Source: Cryptomeria japonica
Taxonomy: Eukaryota > Streptophyta > Pinopsida > Cupressales > Cupressaceae
Length of the DNA: 64,000 nucleotides
NCBI RefSeq assembly: GCF_030272615.1
Contig: NC_081407.1
Coordinates: 318,499,456-318,563,455, forward strand
Direction: 5' to 3'
Made by a program: the position numbers and the translations under genes. The notes below the pieces were generated by a model. That model was not told where the DNA came from. It saw nothing but the letters and a program-made list of their open reading frames with translations, and ran no database searches. Below are positions 23,254-33,751 of this stretch, in pieces (the stretch's first letter is position 1; every line of letters begins with the position of its first letter).

Positions 23254-25419
23254 AAATGTTGTTCAATAAGATTGAATCATCTTTTACATTCATTGTCAAC
23301 CATCTACTTTCATTGCAAGAGACAACTTTGAGGGGGGATTACATAGTCTCTCTTATTCTTCTCTTTTATGGGGGGAATTTTTTTCACATGGAATTTTTTT
23401 CTTCTCATTCTTCACTAGAAGTATCCTCCATTTTTTCTCTTTTGAAAAGGAGTTTTGTCACACTAGGTTTTTTTTTTCTCTAGTTATAAAAGATTGCACT
23501 TGTAGTATGGGTACCTAACATGACCTCCTAACTAAGACCCATCTTTGCATCTTGTACATTCTCCCTAACTTGCACTTAAGGAGAGGTGTTGGTGCAAACA
23601 AAGTGTTTTACCTAACTAGTTTATTATCTAGGTAGTATTCATATTGGTTACTTAAGAGTACAAATAAGATACTTACCACTTTATGTTTCAAATAATAAGA
23701 TTAAAGATACATGTCATAATATTATGTAATCTTATGGCATACCTTGGTCTATACTAGCATACCTACATTTTAAGAAAATATATGTAAAAGACATCAAAAG
23801 ATAAACATAAACAAATCACCAAATTTACTATTAAAAATTAAGAAGAGTATAGGGTCCCTTTTGATATTGTAAACACTCTCCCAATCTCTGTATGATCATA
23901 GAACTATTATGCAATAAGATTAAAACATGTTACTCTTATTTCACCACCTTTGGAATCAACCATTTGAAAACTGAACGACTTCCATATACTTTTGCATTGT
24001 TGAAATGATGAATTTGATCCTTTGTAGTAACTATAATTTTATTGTCTACCTAGCTTGGTAATGATTCAGTGTTGCAAAAAAAAATTTTTTTGGAAGAGCT
24101 TCATTTCTTGCAATATTAGGTTATCATATGGGTTGTTGGTAGGATTCATTCTTGGGTCTTCAAAAGATAGACAAGATATTACTCGATATAATATCATTAA
24201 GGTACAAAAACAACCATTAAAAAAAAGGTTGAATAAGTATGAAAGTAGCTTCATTGTTATTTCCTAGTGAGATTTAAATTTTCAAGCCACAACTGAAGTT
24301 ATAAATAAATAATCCGTAGTGTAATACTTATACCAAATTTAGTCTCAAAGACAAAGCCTAGTGATAATAAATAATATTTTCACATATGAACTACAATGTT
24401 GCTCTCCAAGTTGATTGCCATTCAACATAATACAATCCTTATGTCAAAATAGTCAAAATAATCTATGGCAAATTCTACACTATCTATTGAAAACGGCTCT
24501 CTAAAAAGTGATGAATTGAACATGAGGATAAAATATACAAAAGTAGAGATACTTAGATATGGTGATTTTGCATAATATTGGTATGATGCATTTGGTAATA
24601 CTTTGTCTGCTCAATACTATGACAATTGTAAGTGTAGGAAAAACTCACTTAGACAAAAATTGAAATCGTCACACACGTCTTTATGAAATACATCTCTACT
24701 AAACATACACGAGATTCTTTTCAATAGATTTTTTGGCTACTTGTGTATGATCTCTACAAGCTTATGTTCATGGTGATGCATTGCATTAAAAATGTATCGT
24801 CCTATCTATTTTGGTTTTTGTTATTTATTTTGTACGTTTTGTTTTTAGTTGTTTTCTATACATGTTTACAATAGCAATTGCAATCTTGCCTATTACGATT
24901 TTATCTTTTTTTATTTTTTATTATCAAGTAAAATTATAACATGTAATTATTTAAATCATAAAGATCCAAAGTTTATGGAGTAAATATAAATACCTTTCCA
25001 AGTTAGACCAAAAGACTTTTGATGTGTTTGACCGTGACATCCTTATACACATCAATACTTCATTTTTTCTCCTGCCTATTGTAATGTATATATGTAGCTC
25101 TGACTACTCCACTTTCGAAGGGGAAAATTATTGAGCTCACATATCTGTTATTGATCCTTATATTTTTGTGTTTCAATTTATAAATATAGGCATAATGATT
25201 AATTGGATATTATGCTCTCGTTAAGAATTTGTAGTTGCATTCAATTTATCTGGTATGGAGGAAGGTGAGTATTTAACAGTTTCCATAATCTTACCAACTA
25301 TTATATACACGCACAAACATCATATTGGAGGGAAATCACGTGCATAGGTTGATTGGCCCTATCAACAACCAATACGAAACATGTGTTGCTCATATAAAAA
25401 TTTATCCCTACCTTATTTA

Positions 25420-25660
25420 ATTTTAAACCTAATTGAACCCTAATTTAACTCTAACCCTATTTGAACCTTAACCCTAACCCTAATTAAATATTGACCCTAA
25501 TTAAACCCCAAGAATAATCCTTTACCCTTTACCTAATTGAACCCTAACCACAACTGTAATTGAATTGTGATTGAATCCTAATCTTAATCGATCCCCAATC
25601 CTAGCCCTAATTGAACCCTAACCTAAACCCTGATGCTAACTATAATTAGATCCTAAATCT
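25420..25660 (-). repeat. Degenerate telomere-like repeat block, CCCTAA on the + strand
   Basis: Many ACCCTAA words, including two adjacent AACCCTAACCCTAA units, are mixed with TTGAACCCTAATT-type variants. It looks like a decayed interstitial telomere-like tract, with C-rich repeats on the + strand. Confidence 0.65.
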
Positions 25661-28075
25661 AACAATTAGCAAATCAATTGTTATAACTCAATCTCTTTCA
25701 AGAATCCTCCCTATCCCCAAGAAGGTTGGAAAAATTGTAGATGATGGCATGCAATATGTTAACCCATAAACATAAGCATAATTTTTTAATCTTCTCATGC
25801 ACATGTATACAAGTGCTTACATATATAGTATCGTATAAAACCAATTTTTATAATTAAATAGTTTATATACATTCCTGCACTAAATAATTGACATTTGGAT
25901 TAGGCAAGAGCATTGACACGCTTCAAGCTTTTGTTGCAAACCAAATCCACTATCTTCAACTTTCCCCCTTTCGCTCTCATTGCAACAAACCTAAAATCAT
26001 TAAGGACATCTTCTTGAACTACATCTCTACTAAACAAACACATCTTTCTTTCTCAATGATCTAATGATCTGCTTTCTATGTTTGGCCCCAAACTTTTCTA
26101 ATAACACCTCTTTTAAGGTTTGGTGTTATGATCCCTAAAACTTTTTAAATAGATAAATTATGTGTATCATACTAAAGTAAGAATATTTAGACCAACAATT
26201 ATAAATTATAGGTCATTAACATCATAAGATAAATTTTATGTGCTATATTCCCCTTCTTAAAGGTTTTATGCATTAATTAGAAATTAAATTTACAGTACTT
26301 TTTAAATAAATTTATTTTTTGTATGGGCATGAAGGAGTAATACATAGCCCCAAAGGTTTAATGATTAGCCACAAATTCTATGGATTATATTAATTAGCCC
26401 ATATGCTATTCTTTTTTAGAATGCCACCAGAAATGTCAAGTCTCACGCCGGTTCCGGTGGTCGAAAAAAATCTCGTTTTTCAAGATTTTCTTTCAGGTGG
26501 GAGCAAAACATCATTGTAGACTGCACTAAAATTGGTGCTTTTGTTACTGTGCGTACTAGGGATCCATCCTCAATACAAAAAAAAACAATGGAAAATAATT
26601 TAACACATCAAATAAATCTTTGTTACAGATGTTTGGATTGCAGATAGCAGAGTGAGGAGCCTCGAGGAATGTTCAACCCAATTTTGAATCTAGGGTTTTG
26701 TAAGTCTTATTTATTTCTCGATTGTTAAACTTAGGGTTGTGGTCTTTATCGACTAATAAATGAAATCCTTTTTAAGTAGTTGCTTACTTGAATGTTAAGT
26801 TACAACTTCTAGTTTTTTCAAAAAAGATTGCACGTACAAAGAGAGTGTGGTGGCTCCATTCCAAATTAAACTTGGTAAGATAAATATGCTCCTTTCATGG
26901 CATGTTAGGGGAGAGGAGCTAGTGCATGCTCACCCTAACTTCACGTTTGTCAAAATCATATGTGGGCATTTCAAAAGAAATTCAATTTTACACAACAATT
27001 TACTTGTCAAGTCCCCTTACTTAAAAACGAAATTTCAAGTCCATATGGTCACATATGATGCCACATCAACATGCATTTTTGTGAAGGTGTCCAAAATGGT
27101 TCCAAATTGTCATAAGACCCATAGGTGTGCACTAAGTCATGTTTACTTGTGTGCTGATGTGACATCACATCATTGGTTTGTTTTTGAATTTTAAAGGTAC
27201 TTTTTTGAAGATAAGCATTGACATGACATTTTTAAGACACCAGTACTGATCTAAAAGTCTCCATGTACTATAAAAATTATTGATACCCCTATCACCTATT
27301 GATCCCTCTCCCCTAATGCCTTCCCTTTTATCTATTAGAAATAAAGTTTCCTCTCTTTCAAAATGGAATTAAAACTAAGTCCCCGTGTTATTCTAAATCC
27401 TCACTCTAATTACAAAGGATGGGACTTTCGTGGCCCCACCAAAGCTTTATTCTTTGTTCCTAACTTCCAACCATGTGATGCAAATAATCTATTCACCACA
27501 AGGAATGTTGATAATATTTCCTTTCCAATTTATTTGATTAATTTTGTATTTTTTATTTATTTTTAATTCATGCGAATGTTTGCGTGGCCATTAAAAAGGT
27601 CCAAGGAAAAAAATGCACGCAAAGAGATGAAAAAAAATATGACTTCCAAGAGGTTAAAGGAAATGTAATGTCAAAAACTTGATGTTGGTTGCATAATTGC
27701 ACCAGAAAATTGTCATTAAATTAAATTTTTTCCTTTTTCAACATCAAAAATTTAAATTTGATATACAAATGCATTCAATTAAATCTAAAAGTGTTTTAGT
27801 TATGAAAATTTTATACTTATTTAATCAAATTTGATTTTCAAATAATCACATTCAAATAATTTTGTTATTAAGTATAGTTAAAATTCGTTAAAAAAATGAT
27901 ATTGACTTAATAATAATTATACAAATTTATAATTATAGAAAATAAAATAGAAGGTTAGGATCATATTTTTTATATTTATCTAAAATTTTATTATTAGTAT
28001 TTATGTATATTTCTATTAAAAAATAAGTTTTTCACATTTTTTGGATTGTTTACTAGCATGGATTTTTAGCCTAGT

Positions 28076-28180
28076 TTGCACAGGAGAGGTGTACATACCC
28101 TACCCCTTTGTGGGATTTGTACTTGTGACCTCTCTTTCAAGAGCACAAGCTCTCCACCACTAGACCAACTCAAGGTGTAC
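28076..28180 (-). mobile_element. tRNA-derived SINE-like sequence
   Basis: On the minus strand a tRNA-like head is clear. A box-A match GTTGGTCTAGTGG (28169-28156) is followed by GAGAGCTTGTGCTC and a degenerate box B GTACAAATCCC (28122-28112). A short non-tRNA body runs to about 28076. No tail or target duplication was secured, and the changed box B suggests an old, inactive copy. It is not a functional tRNA gene. Confidence 0.6.
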
Positions 28181-28188
28181 ATTTAGTT

Positions 28189-28300
28189 GAAATTTTATGT
28201 ATTATTGTTTATTTATAATTTCATTGTTTATATTAAAATTATTTGAAATTTTATGTATTATTGTTTATTTATAATTCATTGTTTATATTAAAATAATTTT
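28189..28300 (+). repeat. Two-copy 56-bp AT-rich tandem repeat
   Basis: GAAATTTTATGTATTATTGT and the following ~36 bases at 28189 recur at 28245 with one deleted base and a diverged end. Confidence 0.75.
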
Positions 28301-28349
28301 AAACGCATAAATATTTAATGGAAATCATATAGAAGAAATAATAGTTTTA

Positions 28350-29900
28350 ATTTTAAAAATAAATATTAATAATAGTTATAATTCTATTCTAGTGAAATTC
28401 ATCTTTGATTTTTAATTTTGACTTAATTACATTTTGTAAGATATTTTTCATTCTGTTTTATTATTTTTTGTCATTTAAAAAAAATTAAATGTTATATTCA
28501 ATGATATTATTAAATTTAAATGAAATTATTAAAAAAAAAAAAATTTAGAAAATCAAATGATTCAAAAATTATTTTACAATAAAAAACGAATAATATATAT
28601 TAAAATGAAAAAATGTATACCAAAATTAAATAATATGTAGAATATTTTAATTGTAGTTAGGGTTAAGGTTAAGATTACCTTATTGTTAGCATTAGGGTTG
28701 ATTAAAATAAGGTTTACATTCTAAGATAACGCTTAGGTTAGGGTTAGCATTAGGGCTCAATTAGGGTTAGTGTTATTTCAAAATCTAGTTTAGAAAAATA
28801 TTAATAATAATTTGTATTCTATTATAACAAAATATGTCTTTGGTATAGTATTTGTTATCATTTTAGAAAACTTATTGTATTTAAAGAAATTATAAAATAA
28901 AAAAATATAAATAGTTGTTTAAAAAATATATTTGGATGTTATATTTAGTAAAATTTTAAAAAAATATTGAAAAATTAAGATTTTTGAAAAATTAAATAAT
29001 TTAAAAATTATAATACAATAAAAATTGAATAATATATACCAAAATTAAATAATATGTACCATCTTTTAATTGTAGTTAGGGTTAGGGTTATGGTTGACTT
29101 AATTTAGCATTAGGGGTTGATAAAAATAAGACATCTATTCTAAGATCAAGCTTATGCTAGGGTTAGTATTAGGGCTTAATTAGGGTTAGAGTTAGTGTTA
29201 TATCAAAATTTAGTTTAGGAAAATATTAATTATAGTTCTATTTCTATTGTAACAAAATTTGTCTCTTGTATATTATTTGTTGTCATTTAAAAAAAGATGT
29301 ATTTAAAAATACTATAAAATTTAAAAAATTATTAAAAGTTTAAAATATTGAAAAATTTTAATGATTCAAAAATAATTTTACAATAAATAATGATTAGAAA
29401 ATGTATAAAACTATTCTAGTACAATATGTAAAGTATCATCTTTTCTATCCTCCATCTAATGTAAATAGTAAATAAAATTTACCAAAATTAAATATGTATC
29501 ATCTTTTAATTATAGTCAGGGTTAGGGTTAAGATTATCTTAAGGTTAGGGTTAAGGGTTGGTTAAAATTAAAGTTTTCATTCTAAAATAAAGATAAAGTT
29601 AGGGTTAGTATTAGGGCTCAATTTGGGTTTGAGTTGATGTTAAGATTCTAATATAGAATTACTATTCTAGGATAGAGCTTGAGGTTAGGATTACTATTGA
29701 ATTAGGATTAGGGCTAGCATTAGGGTTTAGTTAGGATTGGATTTGGTGTTCCTATGATGTAAATTAAGGTTAGAGGTAGTGTTAGGGTTAGGATTCAATT
29801 AGTATTAGAGATAGGGTTAGTACTATGGTTAGAGTTAATGCATGTTATATTAGGATTATGATGTAATTAAGGTTATGGTTATATCTACAATCCTAAATAT
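28350..29900 (+). repeat. ~430-bp tandem repeat with telomere-like core, at least three units
   Basis: The phrase CCAAAATTAAATAATATGTA marks unit starts at 28620, 29039 and (diverged) 29482, giving periods of 419 and 443 bp. Each unit then has TTTTAATTGTAGTTAGGGTT, a block of TTAGGG-like words, GGGTTAGNATTAGGGCTCAA, and an AT-rich half containing ATTCTATTRTAACAAAAT. The 28350-28619 stretch matches the AT-rich half of a further, earlier unit. The repeat carries six-base TTAGGG forms more often than the plant TTTAGGG form. Confidence 0.75.
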
Positions 29901-31187
29901 GATCATAGTCTTGACCCTAACCCTAACACTAAGAATAGGAGCATCCAAAGAACCCTAAGAATAAATAAGGCGGTCTAGAAATGTGAGCTTAAAAAATCTA
30001 TATTTGAACCCTTTTGTTGGGGCCATGAATGCCTTTAAGAAATCCACCCCCAACAATCTAGGTGATAAAGAACAAATTAAATCACAATATTAAGCTAGCA
30101 ACAAATGAATTCCATACAGCCAACCTTTTAACATTAGTGTGTTCATACATTGTCAAACACATTTTACAATTATACTAGTACTATAAATCAAATACTCACA
30201 AGTTATATCTTGAAACATTATACAACTCAAAATAAAATTAAAAAGATTAATGAATATAGCACAAAAAGTTTGCCCAACAATAGACTTATTTTTTACTAGA
30301 TGTAGATATCTTTTGATAGAAAGGGAATGGCTAGTGGTCCATTTACTTTTAATTTGAAACTTAAAGAGTTGAAGTCATGGTTGTGAAAATGAAGTATACC
30401 TAATCCATAGGTGCATATTATATCTTGGGAAAGGAATTAAAAATTTATGGTTTGACAATGATTCAAGTAAAGTTAAAAAGATGTCTTGGGCTCCATTTTA
30501 TATTTTGAGCTGTAAACTTCAAAAGTATCGAATTCATGGTTGTGAAATGAAAGAGTGAAAATTCCAAGATGACCATGCTTTTCTTTTTCCATGATATTAT
30601 TTTTAGGATTATTATAGAGGTTTTCCGAGTGGGTTATTTTGTGAATACTGACATGTCCCCCTTTTTAAAAATATCCTTGCATTTCAATGACATATCTCTA
30701 ACAACTATTATATAGTGTTACGTGTTGATTTTATTTTGTGAGAATATACAAAATATTTTTTTACTATTATTTTTTATATTTATTTATTTATTTATTATTA
30801 GTCCTTCAATATATTACCCAAAGCATATATTGTTATTGATGTAACCATTGCAAGTACTAGTAATAATAACAAATGAGTTTTGCAGAATGCATAATGCCAA
30901 TTCATTGACATCCTCAAACCTATAGATATTTAATTTAAGCATCTCTTCTACTTTCGTAGATGCGTCTCTAAGATTTTTTGTGGGGGAAGTCACATTTCAC
31001 ATCATAGGACTGTAGTTCTCATTTGTCTCCTCCTCTATTCGAAGGTCATAGGACTGTAGTTCTCATTTGCCTCCTCCTCTATTCAAAGGTAGGTCCTTCA
31101 TTCCCGAATTCTCCTTGAAGGAGCAAAGAACATAAAGATTTTTAATCATTGACTTGGTATTTGCAGGAGCCACCCTATCTTCATTTA
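29900..31187. other. AT-rich intergenic DNA without recognisable genes
   Basis: Starts with a short telomere-like block in the reverse orientation (CCCTAACCCTAACAC at about 29915). No coding region is seen. A 44-bp tandem duplication lies at 31003-31090. Confidence 0.5.
31003..31090 (+). repeat. Two-copy 44-bp tandem repeat
   Basis: CATAGGACTGTAGTTCTCAT and the next 24 bases occur at 31003 and again at 31047, with two substitutions. Confidence 0.85.
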
Positions 31188-31361
31188 GGTTGGGGTCTCA
31201 TGGAGGGGGGCTTCCTTAAAAATAGAGTTGGAGCAACTGAGAATTTTTAGAAAAAATTTAAACATGGCGGTCTCATGAGTTTTGTTATGCAACCAAATTA
31301 AAATTTTGAACTACTAAATTTAAGGAAGTTTGAGCACAAAAAAAGGTAAAATTAATTAAAT

Positions 31362-32568
31362 TGTAGCATCCTAAAATTGCGACACTTGCAATTTCGACCG
31401 CATTTGGGTCTTCACGATGGCGACGCAACACTAAACCTGAATGGAGACCCCGAAACTTGCTCACGACACCAAAAACTGCATTTTTCCAGCACCCTGGCCT
31501 GATCCTCCTTGCACCCTACTGTCCCGGGAGGTGGGACCAGAGCACCCAGCGCCCTGGTCCCTGGCCCTATTTTGGGCCCGGTTTCCTATGGGGCTTCGGG
31601 TCCTTTTGTTTGCAATTTGGAAAATAAACTTTCCTGGTCAGCCTAAGGTCGGGAAAATCAGTCTATTAACCCTAATTGGCAAGTATATAAACTACATTTG
31701 CCTCTCCCATTTGGGTAAGAAGGACATATGTGTACAAGCATGGAAACTATACTCAAGCATTCAAGCATTCAAGCATTCCTTCAAGCAATTGATCATTCTA
31801 AGTCTCCATTCAAGGCTAAGTGTTGCATTCAAGACAAGGATTCAACCATTGAAGAGGAGATCACTTACAACACATTACATGCTACAACATACAACATACA
31901 ACATACAACAACATCTATACCTTCGCATATAAGGATACAAACATCCTTACAACAAGGTATTAGTACTTGTTTTACATTACATTTACAACATTTCTCATTT
32001 CTTGGTTAATTCCAAAACCGGGGTGTGACCTAAAGGCAAACCCCTCATCCCTAACCCCCCAATCGTCCTCTCTTTTCTGTGTGTAGGTTGCAGGTACGCA
32101 GCTGTAATTGAAGATCTGGAATCCTTGTGCAGAGACGAACAGATCCCCCTTCGTTTCGCGGATTTTTCGGAGGACCGTGTGCACGCCGGGCGCCATCGTC
32201 CCGTCAACTTTCGCTCAAATTTGCAGAACAACACCGTCTCGACATTTTACTGCTAATTCCAGGTCCGCAGCTTCATATCATATCCCTATCTTAGTTTATA
32301 AGCAAATCTTTCTCACTTTCTATGTATTCCTAGCTTAATTCTTCTATCAACATTCTTTACAAAAGAGGGTAGCCTTGCTATCACAACCCTTGAAACTCAT
32401 ATAGAATCCAATCTTGCATTGCGTGGGATTGGATCTTGTGGGTTTCAACCCCTCTTTTTAATGTAAAGTCCCTCCTAAGTGAAAACCATCAACCCTAGTG
32501 ACTCTCCCTTCTCTCTCCTCGGAGTTGGGGAGGGGAGAACGACTAGGGTTCGATTTTTCCACTTTACA
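31362..32568 (+). repeat. 5' LTR of the TR-GAG-like element
   Basis: 1207 bp, from TGTAGCATCC to CTTTACA. A TATA-like AGTATATAAACTAC lies at about 31682-31695, which would place the RNA start near 31720. A GC-rich hairpin motif is at 32172-32202, shared with the leader. Confidence 0.93.
32172..32202 (+). repeat. GC-rich GGACCGTGTGCAC...GTCC motif, LTR copy
   Basis: GGACCGTGTGCAC followed by GCCGGGCGCCATCGTCC. GGAC pairs with GTCC at the ends, and the centre contains the palindromes GTGCAC and GGCGCC. Related copies are at 32970-33005, 33594-33623 and 38779-38808. Confidence 0.75.
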
Positions 32569-32969
32569 TTTTGGTGAACCCGACATGAACATCCTTTCTG
32601 ATTATTCATAGTTAGATCTGGAAATTGGATTCCTTGATTACATTTCCATGTTTGATCTTTTGCAAAATTTTAGAGGTTAATTGCATAAAAAACCCTAAAT
32701 TTTCTTTTTAAGTAATTAAACTTGTGAAATGTTTAAATGTTAATGCTTGTTTCAGATCTGCCCTTCTATTACAAATTATCAATTCATATTTGTGCTTTAA
32801 TTTTGAAAATTAAGTGGTTAAGTGTCAAAACCCTAATTTTTGAAACCCTCTTGATTCAACCTTTGTCCGACAATTTCACTGATCAAAACATTTCCAAATC
32901 AGCTGTAACTTTGGATTCCGCAATAAAATCACAATATCTTTCATCCCTGAAAATTTGGGAAAAAGTTGC

Positions 32970-33005
32970 GACGACCGTGTGCACCCCGAGCGCCATCGTC
33001 CCCGA
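32970..33005 (+). repeat. GC-rich CGACCGTGTGCAC motif, first leader copy
   Basis: Same motif as in the LTR, reading GACGACCGTGTGCACCCCGA and on to CATCGTCCCCGAC. The arms GACGA and TCGTC pair. Flanking TTTCATCCCTG and TTTTTTCCRAAATTTCGGGAG are shared with the copy at 33594. Confidence 0.75.
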
Positions 33006-33593
33006 CATTTTTTCCGAAATTTCGGGAGCTAGATCTTACTGTATTTTTCTGCTAAAATCCAGAATTTTGGCTGATTTTATCAATTTTAACACCTTCAAAA
33101 TTACAGTCAAAGTTGGTCTAGAGATTGCTTGGATTGAGGCTTCTAATCATTCAAAAATTGTTGAAATTGAAATTTGTGTCAAAATTGTGTTTCTTACAGT
33201 CCTAAATCTGAAAAGTGTGTTATCATTCATTCGAAATTTCAGTGATTCATTCAAATTTTTGCAATTTGTGACTTTTGAAATTAAGTGCTTAATTACAACA
33301 ACTTTGATTTCCGCTTTCAAAATTGAATTTTGTGTGAAATTGAGTCAACTTTCAAATTTCAAAACTTGCATTGCTTTTGGTATTCCCTCTAAAATCATAA
33401 AATTCAAAATTTCAGTTTCCCTCTCTTTTTCAAAATTCAAATTTTGCATTTTTCGACAATCTTGGTAGGGTTCAATTTTGAGATTGCAACTTTAATTTGG
33501 CCTATCTACAGATCGTAAAATCACTCAATTTTTTCAGGTTAGCTGTAAAATCATCATAACTTTCATCCCTGCAAATTTCGAAAAAAGTTGCGA

Positions 33594-33623
33594 GGACCGT
33601 GTGCACCCCGAGCGCCACGGTCC
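33594..33623 (+). repeat. GC-rich hairpin motif, second leader copy with perfect 8-bp stem
   Basis: GGACCGTG (33594-33601) and CACGGTCC (33616-33623) are exact reverse complements around a 14-base loop that includes GCACCCCGAGCG. It lies about 130 bp before the ORF start, a usual place for packaging or dimerisation structures in retroelement RNA. That role is an inference. Confidence 0.8.
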
Positions 33624-33751
33624 CGGACATTTTTTCCAAAATTTCGGGAGATTGTCCTGATTGCATTTAACAGCTTAAATCTGGAAGATTGGCTGGCTTT
33701 ACTGAAATTTGCTACCTCTAAAATTCAAAATCTTCTCTCTTTCTTTAGTGC

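Larger units (their letters stand above)
23058..28075. other. AT-rich intergenic DNA without recognisable genes
   Basis: No coding region is supported on either strand. It contains a 13-bp-arm inverted repeat (23192-23253) and a degenerate telomere-like block (25420-25660). Short open frames at 23223-23483 and 26847-27194 show no recognisable motif or plausible composition. Around 23575-23600 there is a purine run followed by GTGTTGG, which could be a relic LTR edge, but no partner repeat was found. Confidence 0.5.
32569..33751 (+). other. Leader of the TR-GAG-like element, with primer-binding-site position
   Basis: The sequence TGGTGAACCCGACATGAAC at 32572, three bases after the LTR, sits where the tRNA primer site should be. 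I could not assign the tRNA with confidence. The leader contains two ~150-bp imperfect direct repeats (about 32895-33050 and 33520-33680), each built around a GC-rich motif. There is an open stretch at 32737-33468 without recognisable protein features. Confidence 0.65.

Noticed and set aside
25420-25660. True telomere end
   Set aside because: The repeats are degenerate, interrupted and surrounded by other sequence on both sides.
28076-28180. Functional tRNA gene on the minus strand
   Set aside because: Box A is good, but box B is altered and no full cloverleaf with a matching acceptor stem can be drawn. A SINE head is more likely.
31441-32338. Open frames inside the 5' LTR (and the same ones at 37955-38945)
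   Set aside because: They lie within LTRs, are duplicated with them, and show no protein features.
32737-33468. 243-codon open frame in the TR-GAG-like leader
   Set aside because: Low-complexity Phe/Lys/Ser-rich translation of AT-rich leader, with no known domain and interrupted by the GC-rich motif. Not enough to call a gene.
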